A stretch of DNA of 64,000 nucleotides from Zobellella taiwanensis (GCF_003012795.1 NZ_PXYH01000003.1:124001-188000); one strand, 5' to 3'. Counted from the first letter of the stretch, positions 1 to 9,688 are shown. The notes: generated by a model from the letters alone, not told the origin. Numbers and translations: made by a program.

Positions 1-255
1 GCCCTGGCCAATCCCAAGGCGCTGCTGTTTTTCGCCGCCTTTCTGCCCCAGTTCATCGATCCCGCCGCCGGCCTGTGGCGACAGTTCCTGATCATGGCGC
101 TGACCTTTGCGCTGGTGGAGGCGCTGACCGAAGGGCTGATTGCCGGCTGCGCCGGCCGGGTTTCGGGCTGGCTGGCCCGGGCCGGACGGGGGTTCAACCG
201 CACCTGCGGCGGCGTGTTCGTGCTGCTCGGTGCCTGGCTGCCCCTGAGTCGCTGA
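1..255 (+). CDS. LysE/RhtB family amino-acid exporter, C-terminal part
   Basis: This is an open frame from the first base to TGA at 253-255, so only the last 84 residues are present. It begins ALANPKALLFFAAFLPQF, the conserved block of LysE/RhtB-type inner-membrane exporters, where NPK.. leads into a long hydrophobic helix. A second hydrophobic stretch (FLIMALTFALVEAL) and a terminal helix (GGVFVLLGAWL) follow. Members export amino acids such as lysine, homoserine or threonine; the substrate here cannot be told. The start lies outside the window. Confidence 0.85.
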   Translation, partial: ALANPKALLFFAAFLPQFIDPAAGLWRQFLIMALTFALVEALTEGLIAGCAGRVSGWLARAGRGFNRTCGGVFVLLGAWLPLSR

Positions 256-401
256 GGTCAGGGGCCCGGGCGGCGGGACGGGAGCCGCGTCAAAGTTTGA
301 TCCATCGCAGCTGGTGCGGTCGTGGGGATGGCATAGAATGTTGCGATTGAAATGGAAAATTACGTCTTCTTCCAGGAACGACCGACAACGAGAGCCTCAG
401 G

Positions 402-2180
402 ATGAACCTCTACCGCACCATAGAAAAAACCTTCTGGTATACCCTGACCCGCAAAATCGTGGGCAATGTGGTGGCCTTGCAGCTGCCCCTGCTGTTGCTG
501 GCCGGACTGACCCTGTTCTACCTCGACCGCCTGCAACAGCTGGCGCCCGGCGCCGAGATGGCCCCGCTCATCGGCCAGCTGCGCGGCTGGATCTGGGCCG
601 GGCTGGCCGCCGGCCTGCTGCTGGCCGGTTTTATCATCTGGTTCATGCGCGAGATTTTCGTGCGCCCGATCAAGGATATCACCGCCGCCCTGCAGGCGGT
701 TCAGGATCAGAACGGCGACATTTCCGCCACCCTGCCCGATTACACCTTTGACGAAATTTCCACCATGGCGCGCAGTTACAACGAGTTTGCCGACAAGCTG
801 AGGGCCATGATCAGCGAGGCCAGGCGCAACTCGGTCAGCGTGGCGGTCAATGCCACCCGGCTGCAGCAACTGATCGCCCAGGCCGGGGGCTCGTCCGCCG
901 AGCAGGAGCAGATGGCCCGCCACATCTTCGAGTCCAGCCGCCAGGCCACGGCGGCGGTGGAGGAGATCGCCACCAACACGGTGCAGATCAGCCAGCAGAC
1001 CACCCACAACCTGGAAGAGGTGCGCCAGTCGAGCGAAGAACTCAGCCTGGCTACCGACAAAATCCGCTCGGTGGAGGAACTCACCGAGGCCTTCGGCCGC
1101 ACCGTGGCCACCCTCAGCCAGAATTCCAGCAATATCGAGAGCATCCTCGGCCTGGTGCGGGATTTTTCCGAGCAGACCAACCTGCTGGCGCTCAATGCCA
1201 GCATAGAGGCGGCGCGGGCCGGGGAGGCGGGCCGGGGGTTTGCGGTGGTGGCCGACGAGGTGCGCAACCTGGCCCGGAAGGTGGGCGAGGCGACCCAGGA
1301 AATCCACCGTAACATCGGCGAGATGACCGACCTGGTGCAGTCGACCCGGGACGGCGCCGAGGTGATCCGCGAGCATATCCGCGAGACCGGCGCCTTCATG
1401 AACCGCAACCAGCGCCAGTTCGGCGCCATGGTGCTGGATTTCGAACAGATGAACCAGCAGCTCACCACCATTTCCGCCGCCCTCGACGAGCTGTCCTATA
1501 CCAACCGGGAATCGCACCAGCACGTGGAGTCCATTGCCGGCCTGTCGAGCACCATGAAGGACAGCATGAGCCACTCCCGGGACTTTTCCGACGCGCTCGA
1601 AAGCTCGACCGAGGCGACCATGGAGCTGTTGTCCCAGTTTATCGTCGGCCAGGGGGATTTTGAGCGGATCACCGGGCTCGGGCGGCGGTGGGCGCAGCAG
1701 GTCGGCCGCGCCATGGAGCAGTTCCAGCAAGGCGGCGTCAACCTGTTCGACCAGCAATACCGCCCCCTCAACCCGGGGCGGCAGCCGGCCCAGTTCACCA
1801 CCGGGTACGTGGATCGGGTGGAAGCCACCCTGCAGGCGCTGTACGACAGCTTTATCCGCGAGCATCCCGAGTTCATCTATGCGGTGGCGGTCGACACCCG
1901 GGGCTATATTCCGGTGCACCACAGCCACTGCTCCCAGCCGCCCGGCGGCGATCCCGAGCAGGACAACCTGCGCTGCCGCAACCGGCGGATGTTCAACGTC
2001 AGCCGCCAGGAACGGCGGCGCTGCAACCACCAGAAGCCCTTCCTGCTGCAAACCTATATCCGCAATACCGGCGAGGTGCTCAACGATCTGTCGATCCCCC
2101 TCTATGTGGACGGGCGCCACTGGGGTTCGCTCATCATCGGATTTGAAGCCGGCCTGCTGCTGGCGGACAAGGCGGCCTGA
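402..2180 (+). CDS. methyl-accepting chemotaxis protein with C-terminal sensor module
   Basis: A chemoreceptor of 592 aa. Two membrane helices (about residues 23-44 and 66-86) enclose only about 20 periplasmic residues, so there is no real periplasmic ligand domain. A HAMP-like linker follows, then the MCP signalling domain (about 180-400) with the hairpin-tip region [20 protein letters not shown]. The last 130 residues resemble the C-terminal module of a known MCP subclass (..GYIPVHH.., [30 protein letters not shown]), which is probably the cytoplasmic sensor. This copy has cysteines at about 510, 524 and 541 beside histidines, so metal or redox sensing is possible but is inference. The ATG at 402 is weakly preceded by a purine stretch. 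The gene is monocistronic and convergent with the lytic transglycosylase gene. Confidence 0.9.
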   Translation: MNLYRTIEKTFWYTLTRKIVGNVVALQLPLLLLAGLTLFYLDRLQQLAPGAEMAPLIGQLRGWIWAGLAAGLLLAGFIIWFMREIFVRPIKDITAALQAVQDQNGDISATLPDYTFDEISTMARSYNEFADKLRAMISEARRNSVSVAVNATRLQQLIAQAGGSSAEQEQMARHIFESSRQATAAVEEIATNTVQISQQTTHNLEEVRQSSEELSLATDKIRSVEELTEAFGRTVATLSQNSSNIESILGLVRDFSEQTNLLALNASIEAARAGEAGRGFAVVADEVRNLARKVGEATQEIHRNIGEMTDLVQSTRDGAEVIREHIRETGAFMNRNQRQFGAMVLDFEQMNQQLTTISAALDELSYTNRESHQHVESIAGLSSTMKDSMSHSRDFSDALESSTEATMELLSQFIVGQGDFERITGLGRRWAQQVGRAMEQFQQGGVNLFDQQYRPLNPGRQPAQFTTGYVDRVEATLQALYDSFIREHPEFIYAVAVDTRGYIPVHHSHCSQPPGGDPEQDNLRCRNRRMFNVSRQERRRCNHQKPFLLQTYIRNTGEVLNDLSIPLYVDGRHWGSLIIGFEAGLLLADKAA

Positions 2181-2205
2181 ACAACAGGGCCGCCTGCGGG
2201 CTTTC

Positions 2206-3459
2206 TCAGCGCAGTTGCTTGAGCAGCGACTCGCTGGCGTAGCCGTCGGCCACCAGGCCGGCGGACTGCTGGAAGGCGCGGATGGCGCTCATGGTATTGG
2301 GACCGATCACGCCGTCCGCGCCCCGGGTATCGAAGCCGAGGGCGGTCAGCCGCTGTTGCAGCTCCTGTTTTTCGGCCCGGCTCAGGGTGCGCTCGTGGCG
2401 CGGCCAGGCGGCGCGGAACTCGCCGCCGCCCGCCAGCTTGTCGGCCAGGTGGCCCACGCCCAGGGCGTAGGCGGTGGCGTTGTTGTAGCGGCGGATCACC
2501 CGGAAGTTGTCGAACAGCACAAAGGCCGGGCCCTGGGCGCCGGCCGGCACCAGCAGGGAGGCCGGGCCGTGATCCGGCAGCGGCCGGCCGTCGGCGGTGG
2601 TCAGGCCGAGGGCGCGCCAGTCGGCCACCGGGCGGCGGCGATCGGGATCCGCCTGGGCGTAGTCGAAGCCCGCCGGCAACACCACCTCCAGGCCCCAGGG
2701 CGCGCCCTGCCGCCAGCCGAAACGGCTCAGGTAATAGGCGGTGGAGGCCAGGGCATCGGTGGGATCCTCGCCCCAGATATCGCGCCTGCCGTCGCCGTCG
2801 AAGTCCTGGGCGTATTCCAGATAACTGGTGGGCATGAACTGGGTATGGCCCATGGCGCCGGCCCAGGAGCCGCGCATCTGCTCGGGGCCGGTGTCGCCCG
2901 ACTGCAGGATCCGCAGCGCCGCCAGCAGCTGGGTTTCGGCGAAACTGCGCCGGCGTCCCTCGTAGGCCAGGGTGGCCAGCCCCTCTATGGTGGAGGTATT
3001 GCCCCGGTAGGAGCCATAGTTGGTTTCCATGCCCCAGACGGCCAGCACCACCTGGGCGTCCACCCCGTAGCGGGCCGTGATGGCGTCGAGGGTGTCGGCC
3101 AGCCGTTGCCACTGCCGGCGACCGGTGTCGACCCGGCTGGCGGAGGCGGCGGTGTCCAGGTATTCCCAGATCGGCTTGGTAAACTCGGCCTGGCGGCCGT
3201 CCAGGCGCATTACCTCCTGGTTCAGGGTGACGTCGCGAAAGGCGAGATCGAACACCTGGGGGCGGATCCCCTCGGCCAGGGCCCGGCGGCGAAAATCGCG
3301 GCGCCAGTCGGCGAAGGCGCGGTAGCTGTCGGCGCCGAGTGTCGGCTGCGCGGCCGGGACCGGGGCGGTGGCCGCGGCGGGCTGGGAGGTTTCGGCCTGG
3401 CCGGCGCAACCGCTGAGCACGGCGCCGATCACCAGGGCACTGAGGTAGGTAGGCTTCAC
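2206..3459 (-). CDS. lytic murein transglycosylase, MltB-type lipoprotein
   Basis: A peptidoglycan-cleaving lytic transglycosylase of 417 aa (SLT_2/MltB family) that forms 1,6-anhydromuropeptides. The GTG at 3459 is chosen as start because it gives a clean lipoprotein signal (LVIGAVLSGC, Cys about 18) with GGGAT a few bases upstream. The longer frame begins with TTG and has no signal. The catalytic Glu sits in VWGMETNYGSYRG (Glu about 145), followed by AMGHTQFMPTSY and the DGDGRRDIW motif typical of MltB enzymes. The last 60 residues form a PG_binding_1 domain (LTALGFDTRGADGVIGPNT). It probably acts at the inner face of the outer membrane. Confidence 0.9.
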   Translation of the reverse strand: MKPTYLSALVIGAVLSGCAGQAETSQPAAATAPVPAAQPTLGADSYRAFADWRRDFRRRALAEGIRPQVFDLAFRDVTLNQEVMRLDGRQAEFTKPIWEYLDTAASASRVDTGRRQWQRLADTLDAITARYGVDAQVVLAVWGMETNYGSYRGNTSTIEGLATLAYEGRRRSFAETQLLAALRILQSGDTGPEQMRGSWAGAMGHTQFMPTSYLEYAQDFDGDGRRDIWGEDPTDALASTAYYLSRFGWRQGAPWGLEVVLPAGFDYAQADPDRRRPVADWRALGLTTADGRPLPDHGPASLLVPAGAQGPAFVLFDNFRVIRRYNNATAYALGVGHLADKLAGGGEFRAAWPRHERTLSRAEKQELQQRLTALGFDTRGADGVIGPNTMSAIRAFQQSAGLVADGYASESLLKQLR

Positions 3460-3515
3460 ATTGTTATCCCGTCTGTTGGCTTGACTGCCCGCAGCATATC
3501 CCAAGCCGGAAAAAA

Positions 3516-3784
3516 TTAAAGGGGATTGCGGGTGGCCGCCTCAGCCAGCAGGTCCCGGACCTCCTGGTCTTCGGTCTAGCCGAAGTCGAGATAATACTGG
3601 CCGACCGAGCCGAATGCCGGGCTCACCCGCAGGGCGACGAATTCGTCCGCCAGGGCCCGGATCCGGGCCGCCGCCTCGGTTGAACCGACCGGCACCGCCA
3701 CCACCAGCCGCGCCGGCCCCGGTAATGGCGCAGTGCCCTGGCCAGGGCCGCCCCGGCGGCGCGTCGATGGCGAAAGGGGATCAT
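3516..3784 (-). pseudogene. phosphoribosyltransferase remnant, internally deleted, with stop codon
   Basis: Minus-strand frames give FRHRRAAGAALARALRHYRG, the usual N-terminus of putative phosphoribosyltransferases of the ComF-like/erythromycin-esterase-neighbour type. After a frame change they give RLVVAVPVGSTEAAARIRAL, then a segment ending VGQYYLDFG, a TAG stop, TEDQEVRDLLAEAATRNP and TAA at 3516-3518. The roughly 100 residues that normally separate the N-terminal helix from the VPVGS strand, including the PRPP loop, are missing. The TAG stands where family members usually have Gln (DF.Q). The gene is therefore dead through internal deletion, frameshift and nonsense mutation. The family assignment is by recognition of these motifs only. 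Confidence 0.65.
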
Positions 3785-3939
3785 GGCGGGTTCCTGTGCC
3801 GACTCCTGTCTTAACCCTAGCAAAAAAACGGCAAAATCCGCCCGTCCCGGCAGCCAGTCCGGCAAGGCTTTGTTATCATCGCGGTTTTGTCGGGCCCGCG
3901 GCGGTTCGTGGGCATCATTGGCAGTGGAGCTGTTTCACC

Positions 3940-5571
3940 ATGTTCACCATCATCGGCACCCTGCTCGGCGGCATCGGCCTGTTTTTGCTGGGCATGATAC
4001 TGCTGACCGAGGGGCTGACCGCCCTGGCCGGGGACCGGCTGCGCACCACCCTGGGCCGGCTCACCGGCTCCAGGCTCAAGGCGGTGCTGAGCGGGGCGGC
4101 CATCACCGCCCTGGTGCAGTCTTCCCATGCCACCACCCTGGCCACCATCGGTTTCGTGTCCGCCGGCCTGCTGTCCCTGAGCCAGGCCATCGGCGTGGTG
4201 ATCGGCGCCAACCTGGGCACCACCAGCACCGGCTGGCTGGTGTCCCTGCTCGGGCTCAAGCTGTCCATCGGCAGCCTGCTGCTGCCCCTGGTCGGCGTCG
4301 GCGTGCTGTTGCGGCTGCTGGGCCGGGGGCGGCTCGCCTCGGCCGGTATCGCCCTGGCCGGCTTCGGGGTGCTGTTCGTGGGGCTGGACCTGCTGCAGGG
4401 CGGCATGGGCGGGCTGGCGGAGCGCATCGATCTCAGCCGGTTCGGCGCCGCCACCCTGGGGGCGCGCTTTATGCTGCTGCTGGTGGGACTGGTGATGACG
4501 CTGCTGATGCAGTCCTCCAGCGCCGCCCTCGCCATCACCCTGACCGCCCTGGCCACGGGCACCCTGTCTTTGGAGCAGGCCGGGGCCATGGTGATCGGCC
4601 AGAACCTGGGCTCCACCTTCACCGCCGCCCTGGCCGCCATCGGCGCCACCGTCGCCGCCAAGCGCACCGCCCTTATCCATATCCTGTTCAATATCGGGGC
4701 CGGCACCCTGGCCTTCTTTATTCTGCCGCTGCTTATCTGGCTGGCCGACTGGCTCACCGGCGACGGCCTGGGCGATCACCAGGCCCTGACCCTGGCCGCC
4801 TTCCATACCCTGTTCAACCTGCTGGGGGCGGCGTTGTTCCTGCCCTTTACCGCCCAGCTGGCGGCCCTGGCCGAACGGCTGTTGCCGGAGCCTCGGCCCG
4901 CCCTGACCCGCCACCTCGATGCCAGCATGCAGGTGGTGCCCTCCCTGGCGGTGGAGGCGGCCCACGGCACCCTGCGCCAGTGCGCCCAGGTGGTGCTGCA
5001 AAACGCCGCCGCCCGGCTGCGCAACGAGGAGGCCGGTTTCGTGGTGGCCAACCTGGACGAGGCCCGGGACGCCGCCGAGGTGGTGGCCCGCTACCTGGCC
5101 CGGCTGCCGGAGGCGGAAGGGGAGGTGCTGAACCGGCTCAACGCCTGCCTGCACCTGCTCGATCATGTGCGCCAGAGCGCCCACGAGGCGCTCAAGATCC
5201 GCTGGCAGCCCGAGGTCGAGGCCATCATCCCGCTCAGCCAGCACGCCCGGGAGCTGGCCAGCTTGCTGCTCAACGCCGCCCAGGCCCTGACCGACCACCG
5301 GCAGGAAGAGGAAATAGAACCGGCCCTGCAGGCCCTGCGCGGCCACAACCAGGATATCCGCTTGTCCATTTTGCAGGCCTCGGCCACCCGCCGGCGGGCG
5401 ATGGAGGCCACCCTGGAGGGGCTGACCCTGGCCCGCAGCTGCGAGCGGCTCAGTTACCATGGCGAACGTTGTCTGTTTTACTTGCAGGGCCTGGCCGGTG
5501 AGGACAAAATCCCCCCGGGCAGCCTGGTCGAGGCCGGCCCCGACCCCCTAGCCGATGAGGAAACCGCGTGA
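3940..5571 (+). CDS. Na/Pi cotransporter family protein (NptA/YjbB-like)
   Basis: An inner-membrane phosphate transporter of 543 aa. The open frame extends further upstream, but the ATG at 3940 gives the family N-terminus MFTIIGTLLGGIGLFLLGM. Two inverted Na_Pi_cotrans repeats are visible, each with the QSS motif: ALVQSSHATTLATIGF near residue 60 and LLMQSSSAALAITLTA near 190. From about residue 320 the protein is a soluble helical domain of PhoU type (VEAAHGTLRQCAQVVLQNA). Such YjbB-like proteins are thought to export or balance phosphate with sodium. The gene overlaps the next one by the 4 bp GTGA, indicating translational coupling. Confidence 0.9.
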   Translation: MFTIIGTLLGGIGLFLLGMILLTEGLTALAGDRLRTTLGRLTGSRLKAVLSGAAITALVQSSHATTLATIGFVSAGLLSLSQAIGVVIGANLGTTSTGWLVSLLGLKLSIGSLLLPLVGVGVLLRLLGRGRLASAGIALAGFGVLFVGLDLLQGGMGGLAERIDLSRFGAATLGARFMLLLVGLVMTLLMQSSSAALAITLTALATGTLSLEQAGAMVIGQNLGSTFTAALAAIGATVAAKRTALIHILFNIGAGTLAFFILPLLIWLADWLTGDGLGDHQALTLAAFHTLFNLLGAALFLPFTAQLAALAERLLPEPRPALTRHLDASMQVVPSLAVEAAHGTLRQCAQVVLQNAAARLRNEEAGFVVANLDEARDAAEVVARYLARLPEAEGEVLNRLNACLHLLDHVRQSAHEALKIRWQPEVEAIIPLSQHARELASLLLNAAQALTDHRQEEEIEPALQALRGHNQDIRLSILQASATRRRAMEATLEGLTLARSCERLSYHGERCLFYLQGLAGEDKIPPGSLVEAGPDPLADEETA

Positions 5572-5882
5572 AATGTCCCCGTTGTGAGCAAATGATCCGC
5601 CCCGCCCAGGTAACCGAACGGGAAAGCCGGGGGCTCGATGTGCATTTTCGCTGCCCCCACTGCCAGGCCCGGCTGGGCGTCAACGGCCGGGCCACCCGCG
5701 CCAAGCTGATGGGCTTTGTGCTGCTGTTGTCCGGCTCCGGCGTCATGCTGTGGGGGCCGGCGCCGGCCTGGATCTTCGGCCTCATGGTGTGCCTGGCGGG
5801 CGGCGTGCTGGCTTTCAGCGCCCGCCGCCGGGAACTGCGGCTGCAATGGTTGGACAAGCCCGCGGCAAAACGCAAGAATTAA
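5568..5882 (+). CDS. small zinc-ribbon membrane protein, function unknown
   Basis: A 104-aa protein starting at GTG 5568 inside the stop of the transporter gene. It opens with CPRC (residues 3-6) and has CPHC about 28 residues later, a probable zinc ribbon. Two adjacent hydrophobic helices follow (LMGFVLLLSGSGVMLWG and WIFGLMVCLAGGVLAF), then a basic tail. I do not recognise a named family. The coupling suggests it is made with the phosphate transporter, but a functional link is only inference. Confidence 0.7.
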   Translation: MKCPRCEQMIRPAQVTERESRGLDVHFRCPHCQARLGVNGRATRAKLMGFVLLLSGSGVMLWGPAPAWIFGLMVCLAGGVLAFSARRRELRLQWLDKPAAKRKN

Positions 5883-5926
5883 CCCAGCCCACTCTTATAT
5901 TCCCGACACGGAGCCATACCGCCGCC

Positions 5927-6397
5927 ATGTACCTGAGCAGAGACTATCAGGAAACCGACTACAGCAGCCTGGAGCTTATCTATCACGACGCCGTCATGGG
6001 ACAGGGACGGCGTGGTTACAGCGACCAGCAGGTATCGGTTTGGGCATCCTACCCCTACCTGTACCCGGAGGATTTCAGCCGACTGGTGCGCCACGGCTAT
6101 ACCCGGGTGATGACGCTGCACCATATCCCCGTGGCCTTCGCCACCCTGAACCCGGACCACCACCTGGCCCTGCTGTATGTGCTGGCCGATCATGCCGGGC
6201 GCGGCCTGGCCGGGCGGTTGTGCGACGAACTGGAGCAGGAGGCCCGGCGGCGCGGCGTGAGTCGGCTCGGCACCGACGCCAGCGTGCTGTCGCGGCCGGT
6301 GTTCGAGCAGCGCGGTTTTCGCCTTGTAAGCCAGCAGGAGGCGATCCGCGGCGGCCAGGCCTTCACCCGTTTCCTGATGGAAAAAGCCCTGGATTAG
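5927..6397 (+). CDS. GNAT family N-acetyltransferase
   Basis: A 156-aa single-domain GNAT acetyltransferase. The ATG at 5927 gives MYLSRDYQETDYSSLELIYHD, the usual first strand and helix. The acetyl-CoA site is LYVLADHAGRGLAGRLCDEL (about residues 84-103), with the R-G-x-G-L/A pyrophosphate loop. The last motif, VFEQRGFRLVSQQEAIRGG, matches the FYe..GF segment of YafP/ElaA-like members. The substrate is unknown. The gene stands between the zinc-ribbon gene and purU. Confidence 0.85.
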   Translation: MYLSRDYQETDYSSLELIYHDAVMGQGRRGYSDQQVSVWASYPYLYPEDFSRLVRHGYTRVMTLHHIPVAFATLNPDHHLALLYVLADHAGRGLAGRLCDELEQEARRRGVSRLGTDASVLSRPVFEQRGFRLVSQQEAIRGGQAFTRFLMEKALD

Positions 6398-6483
6398 TGC
6401 CCTTGGCGGCTGGCGAAACGCGGCGCTTTACCGCACAATAGCGGCCCGCCGCCAACGTGATTCGAGCAACAGGGAGAGCCGTC

Positions 6484-7353
6484 GTGGCCAAGCCGAAAGA
6501 CACCTATTACCTCACCGCCCATTGCCCGGGCAGCCTGGGCACCGTGGATGTGGTGACCCGCTACCTGCGCGAGCAAGGCTGTTACGTGGTCGAAATGCAG
6601 ACCTTCGACGACGTGCTCAGCGAGCACTTTTTCATCCGCGCCGAGTTCCGCCCGCCCCGGGACACCGCCTTCGACGAAGACGGCTTTCGCGCCGGTTTCC
6701 TGCCCCGGGCCGAACAGTTCGGCATGCAGTGGGAGCTGGTGGCCAGCAGCTACCGGCCCAATGTGGTGATCCTGGTGTCCAAATTCGATCACTGCCTGAA
6801 CGATTTGCTGTACCGCTACCGCACTGGCCAGCTGGCCATCGAGATCCCGGCCATCATCTCCAACCACCCGGATCTGCAGCGGCTGGCCGACTGGCACCAT
6901 ATTCCCTATTACCACCTGCCGGTGAGCGAGGCCAACCGGGAGCAGCAGGAAGCCCAGGTACTCGGCATAGTGCGCGAGTGCGAGGCGGACCTGGTGGTGC
7001 TGGCGCGCTACATGCAGGTGCTGAGCCCGGCCCTGTGCGAGCAGCTCAGCGGCCGGGCCATCAATATCCACCATTCCCTGCTGCCCGGCTTCAAGGGCGC
7101 CAAGCCCTACCACCAGGCCTATCACAAGGGGGTCAAGCTGGTGGGGGCTACAGCACACTACATCAACAATGATCTGGACGAAGGCCCCATCATCACCCAG
7201 GGGGTGGAAATGGTGGATCACAGCCACTACCCGGAACAGCTGATCGCCAAGGGACGGGACATAGAGTGCATCACCCTGGCCCGGGCGGTGCAGTACCATA
7301 TCGAACGACGGGTGTTCCTGCACAACGGCAAAACGGTGGTCTTCACCAGCTGA
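6484..7353 (+). CDS. purU: formyltetrahydrofolate deformylase PurU
   Basis: PurU hydrolyses 10-formyl-THF to formate and THF, balancing one-carbon pools and supplying formate to PurT. The protein has 289 aa (E. coli about 280). The GTG at 6484 is preceded by GGGAG and starts just before the N-terminal ACT domain (YYLTAHCPGSLGTVDVVTRY). The formyltransferase-like domain contains NHPDLQRLADWHHIPYYHL, the catalytic region INIHHSLLPGFKGAKPYHQA with its His, and TAHYINNDLDEGPIITQG with the catalytic Asp. The gene stands alone on the plus strand. Confidence 0.95.
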   Translation: MAKPKDTYYLTAHCPGSLGTVDVVTRYLREQGCYVVEMQTFDDVLSEHFFIRAEFRPPRDTAFDEDGFRAGFLPRAEQFGMQWELVASSYRPNVVILVSKFDHCLNDLLYRYRTGQLAIEIPAIISNHPDLQRLADWHHIPYYHLPVSEANREQQEAQVLGIVRECEADLVVLARYMQVLSPALCEQLSGRAINIHHSLLPGFKGAKPYHQAYHKGVKLVGATAHYINNDLDEGPIITQGVEMVDHSHYPEQLIAKGRDIECITLARAVQYHIERRVFLHNGKTVVFTS

Positions 7354-7414
7354 GCCGGCGCCGGGGCGCGCGTCCCGGCCCCGGCAAGATTCAATCAACG
7401 GAGCCTATGCTTTC

Positions 7415-9358
7415 ATGAACAAATCCATCCTGGCCGGGGTACTGGCCCTGGCGCTGACCGGTTGCGCCAGTCAGCAGCCGGACCAGCCCTTCACCCTGAC
7501 CCTGGCCCATGTCAACGACACCCACTCCCATTTCGACCCCAGCGACGCCCGGCTCCGGCTCGACGGCACCGAGGTCTATACCCGGCTGGGCGGCCACCCC
7601 CGGCTGCAGCAATACGCCGGCGAGCTGCGCCGCCAGGCCCGGGAAGCGGACCAGCCGCTGTTGCTGCTGCACGGCGGCGATGCCTGGCAGGGCAGCGGCT
7701 ACTTCCGGCTCAACCAGGGCGCCATGAACGCCGATGTGCTGAGCCGGCTGCAGTTCGACGCCATGGCGCTCGGCAACCACGAATTCGATCTCGACAACGA
7801 ACGGCTGGCGGCCTTTATCGCCGGTGTCGATTTCCCGGTGCTGGCCGCCAACCTGGATGCCGGCCGGGATCCGCACCTGGCGGAACTCGACAACCTCAGG
7901 CCCTATGTACTTTATGCCTTCGACGGCCACGACAAGGAGCGCATCGAGCGGGTGAAGGACGCCGGCCGCGATCCCGTGGTGGCGGTGATCGGCCTGGTGC
8001 TGGAAGACATGCCCGAGATAGCCGCCACGGTGGGCGAGCTGGTGTTCGAACGGGAAGTCGAGGCCGCCCAGCGCACCGTCAGGGCGCTGCGCGAGCAGGG
8101 CGTCAAGCACATCGTTGCCGTGACCCACCTCGGCCTGGAGCGGGACCAGCGCCTGGCCCGGGAAGTCAACGGCATCGACGTCATCGTCGGCGGCCATTCC
8201 CACAGCCTGCTGGGGGATTTCAGCAACCTGGGCTTGGGCGAGGGCGAACCCTATGCCCGGCTGTTCACCAACCAGGACGGCCGGGGCCGTACCTGTGTGG
8301 TGCAGGCCGGCCAGCATGCCCAGGCCATGGGCCGGGTGCAGGTGACCTTCACCCCCGACGGCCGGGTCAGCCGCTGCGAGGGCGGCAACACCCTGCTGGC
8401 GGACCGGGTATTCTACCGGGACATCCGCCGGGGGGAGCAACACCGGTTTGACGACGCCACCCAGCAGCGGCTGGCCGAGGCGGTGGCGGCCGCGCCCAAT
8501 ATCGCCCTGGTGGAAGAGGATCCGGCGCTGCGCGCCCATATCGACGAACAGTACCGGCCGGCCCTGCTGCAGGCTTACGGCCAGGTGATCGGCCATGTGC
8601 CCGGGCTGCTGCGCCATCGCCGGCTGCCGGTGGACGGCCAGGGATCAGACGTCGCCCCGCTGGTGGCCGCCAGCCAGCTGTACTGGGTCAATACCCCGGC
8701 GGTGCAGGCGGTGACCGGACGGCGTGCCGACTTCGCCCTGCTGGGCGCGGGCGGCGTGCGCACCGATCTTGCGCCCGGCGAGATCAAGGAAGGCGACGTC
8801 ACCCTGGATATGCTGCCCTTTGCCAACGCCCTCAGCCTGGTGTCCCTCACCGGGCGCCAGGTGGCGGGCCTGCTGCTGGAAACCATCAATGCCTCCCTGC
8901 CCGAGGGCGCCCACACCGGCAAATTCCCCTATGTGGCCGGACTGCGCTACCAGTTCGACGAAACCGGCAGGGACAGGGGCTTTTTGCGGCGCATCGAGTA
9001 TTTCAACCAGGGCCAGTGGCAGCGGCTCGATCCGGATGCCAGCTACCAGGTGGTCATCAACGGCTACCACGCCTCCGGCAACGACGGCTGGAACACCCTG
9101 TTCGAGGCCCAGCAGGTGCTGACCGACCGCATCGACCTGGCCTGGGTCAACGGCAAGCTGGCGGCCTTTCCGGTGGCCAGGCTGAGCCGGACCCAGGGCG
9201 GCGGCGTTCAGGTGCACTACATCAACCAGCCGCTCGACTGCCAGGCCGACGGCGTGCGCTGCAACACCGATGCCCAGGCCTTTGTGGACTATGTCCGCGA
9301 GCAGCGACCGGTGCTGACCGCCCTGCCCGAGTCCGGGGTGGTCCTGAACCGGCTCTGA
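7415..9358 (+). CDS. UshA-like 5'-nucleotidase / metallophosphatase lipoprotein
   Basis: A 647-aa bifunctional metallophosphatase/5'-nucleotidase. The N-terminus MNKSILAGVLALALTGCAS is a lipoprotein signal (LTGC, Cys about 16), so it should be anchored in the outer membrane and act in the periplasm on nucleotides or UDP-sugars. Metal ligands of the calcineurin-like fold are visible: NDTHSHFD near residue 34, HGGDAWQGSGYF, LGNHEFDLDNE, THLGLERD and GGHSHSLLGD. The C-terminal substrate domain has GAGGVRTDL and the stacking motif VVINGYHASGNDGWN. It ends at a strong terminator. Confidence 0.9.
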   Translation: MNKSILAGVLALALTGCASQQPDQPFTLTLAHVNDTHSHFDPSDARLRLDGTEVYTRLGGHPRLQQYAGELRRQAREADQPLLLLHGGDAWQGSGYFRLNQGAMNADVLSRLQFDAMALGNHEFDLDNERLAAFIAGVDFPVLAANLDAGRDPHLAELDNLRPYVLYAFDGHDKERIERVKDAGRDPVVAVIGLVLEDMPEIAATVGELVFEREVEAAQRTVRALREQGVKHIVAVTHLGLERDQRLAREVNGIDVIVGGHSHSLLGDFSNLGLGEGEPYARLFTNQDGRGRTCVVQAGQHAQAMGRVQVTFTPDGRVSRCEGGNTLLADRVFYRDIRRGEQHRFDDATQQRLAEAVAAAPNIALVEEDPALRAHIDEQYRPALLQAYGQVIGHVPGLLRHRRLPVDGQGSDVAPLVAASQLYWVNTPAVQAVTGRRADFALLGAGGVRTDLAPGEIKEGDVTLDMLPFANALSLVSLTGRQVAGLLLETINASLPEGAHTGKFPYVAGLRYQFDETGRDRGFLRRIEYFNQGQWQRLDPDASYQVVINGYHASGNDGWNTLFEAQQVLTDRIDLAWVNGKLAAFPVARLSRTQGGGVQVHYINQPLDCQADGVRCNTDAQAFVDYVREQRPVLTALPESGVVLNRL

Positions 9359-9375
9359 GCCGGGGTGTTTGTGCC

Positions 9376-9412
9376 CGGGCCCGGCCGTTGCACGGCCGGG
9401 CCCGTTTTTTTT
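9376..9412 (+). terminator. rho-independent terminator after the nucleotidase gene
   Basis: A long GC stem, CGGGCCCGGCCGT paired with ACGGCCGGGCCCG around a short TGC loop, is followed by eight T. It lies 18 bp after the nucleotidase stop codon. Confidence 0.9.
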
Positions 9413-9472
9413 AGTGCAAGCCGGCAGATCGGCGGGCGGTCTGATGCCGAAATCTCCCAAGGAGTAAATTGC

Positions 9473-9622
9473 ATGGGCAACAGGCCGCTGCCGTCGAAAC
9501 TCTGCGCCCTGTGCGGGCGGCCCTTCGATTGGCGCCGAAAATGGGCGCGGGACTGGGAGCAGGTACGCTACTGCTCCGAGCGCTGCCGGCGCAACCGTTC
9601 GCGGCGACGGCCGGGTAGGTGA
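9473..9622 (+). CDS. DUF2256 small zinc-binding protein
   Basis: A 49-aa basic protein with an AAGGAG ribosome site 8 bp before the ATG. It has [14 protein letters not shown] followed by [10 protein letters not shown], the four-cysteine pattern of the DUF2256 family, which is often found near cryptochrome/photolyase genes. No such gene is visible here. The product probably binds zinc; its role is unknown. Confidence 0.85.
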   Translation: MGNRPLPSKLCALCGRPFDWRRKWARDWEQVRYCSERCRRNRSRRRPGR

Positions 9623-9688
9623 TTTCCGGGCAAAAAACGGTGGCCCTATATACACTTTAGGCAGTTACCGCCCGAGAGAGGAGATCCC

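Noticed and set aside
360-2120. A 586-aa minus-strand frame opposite the chemoreceptor gene
   Set aside because: Shadow of a GC-rich gene; low-complexity Gly/His/Gln composition and no domain.
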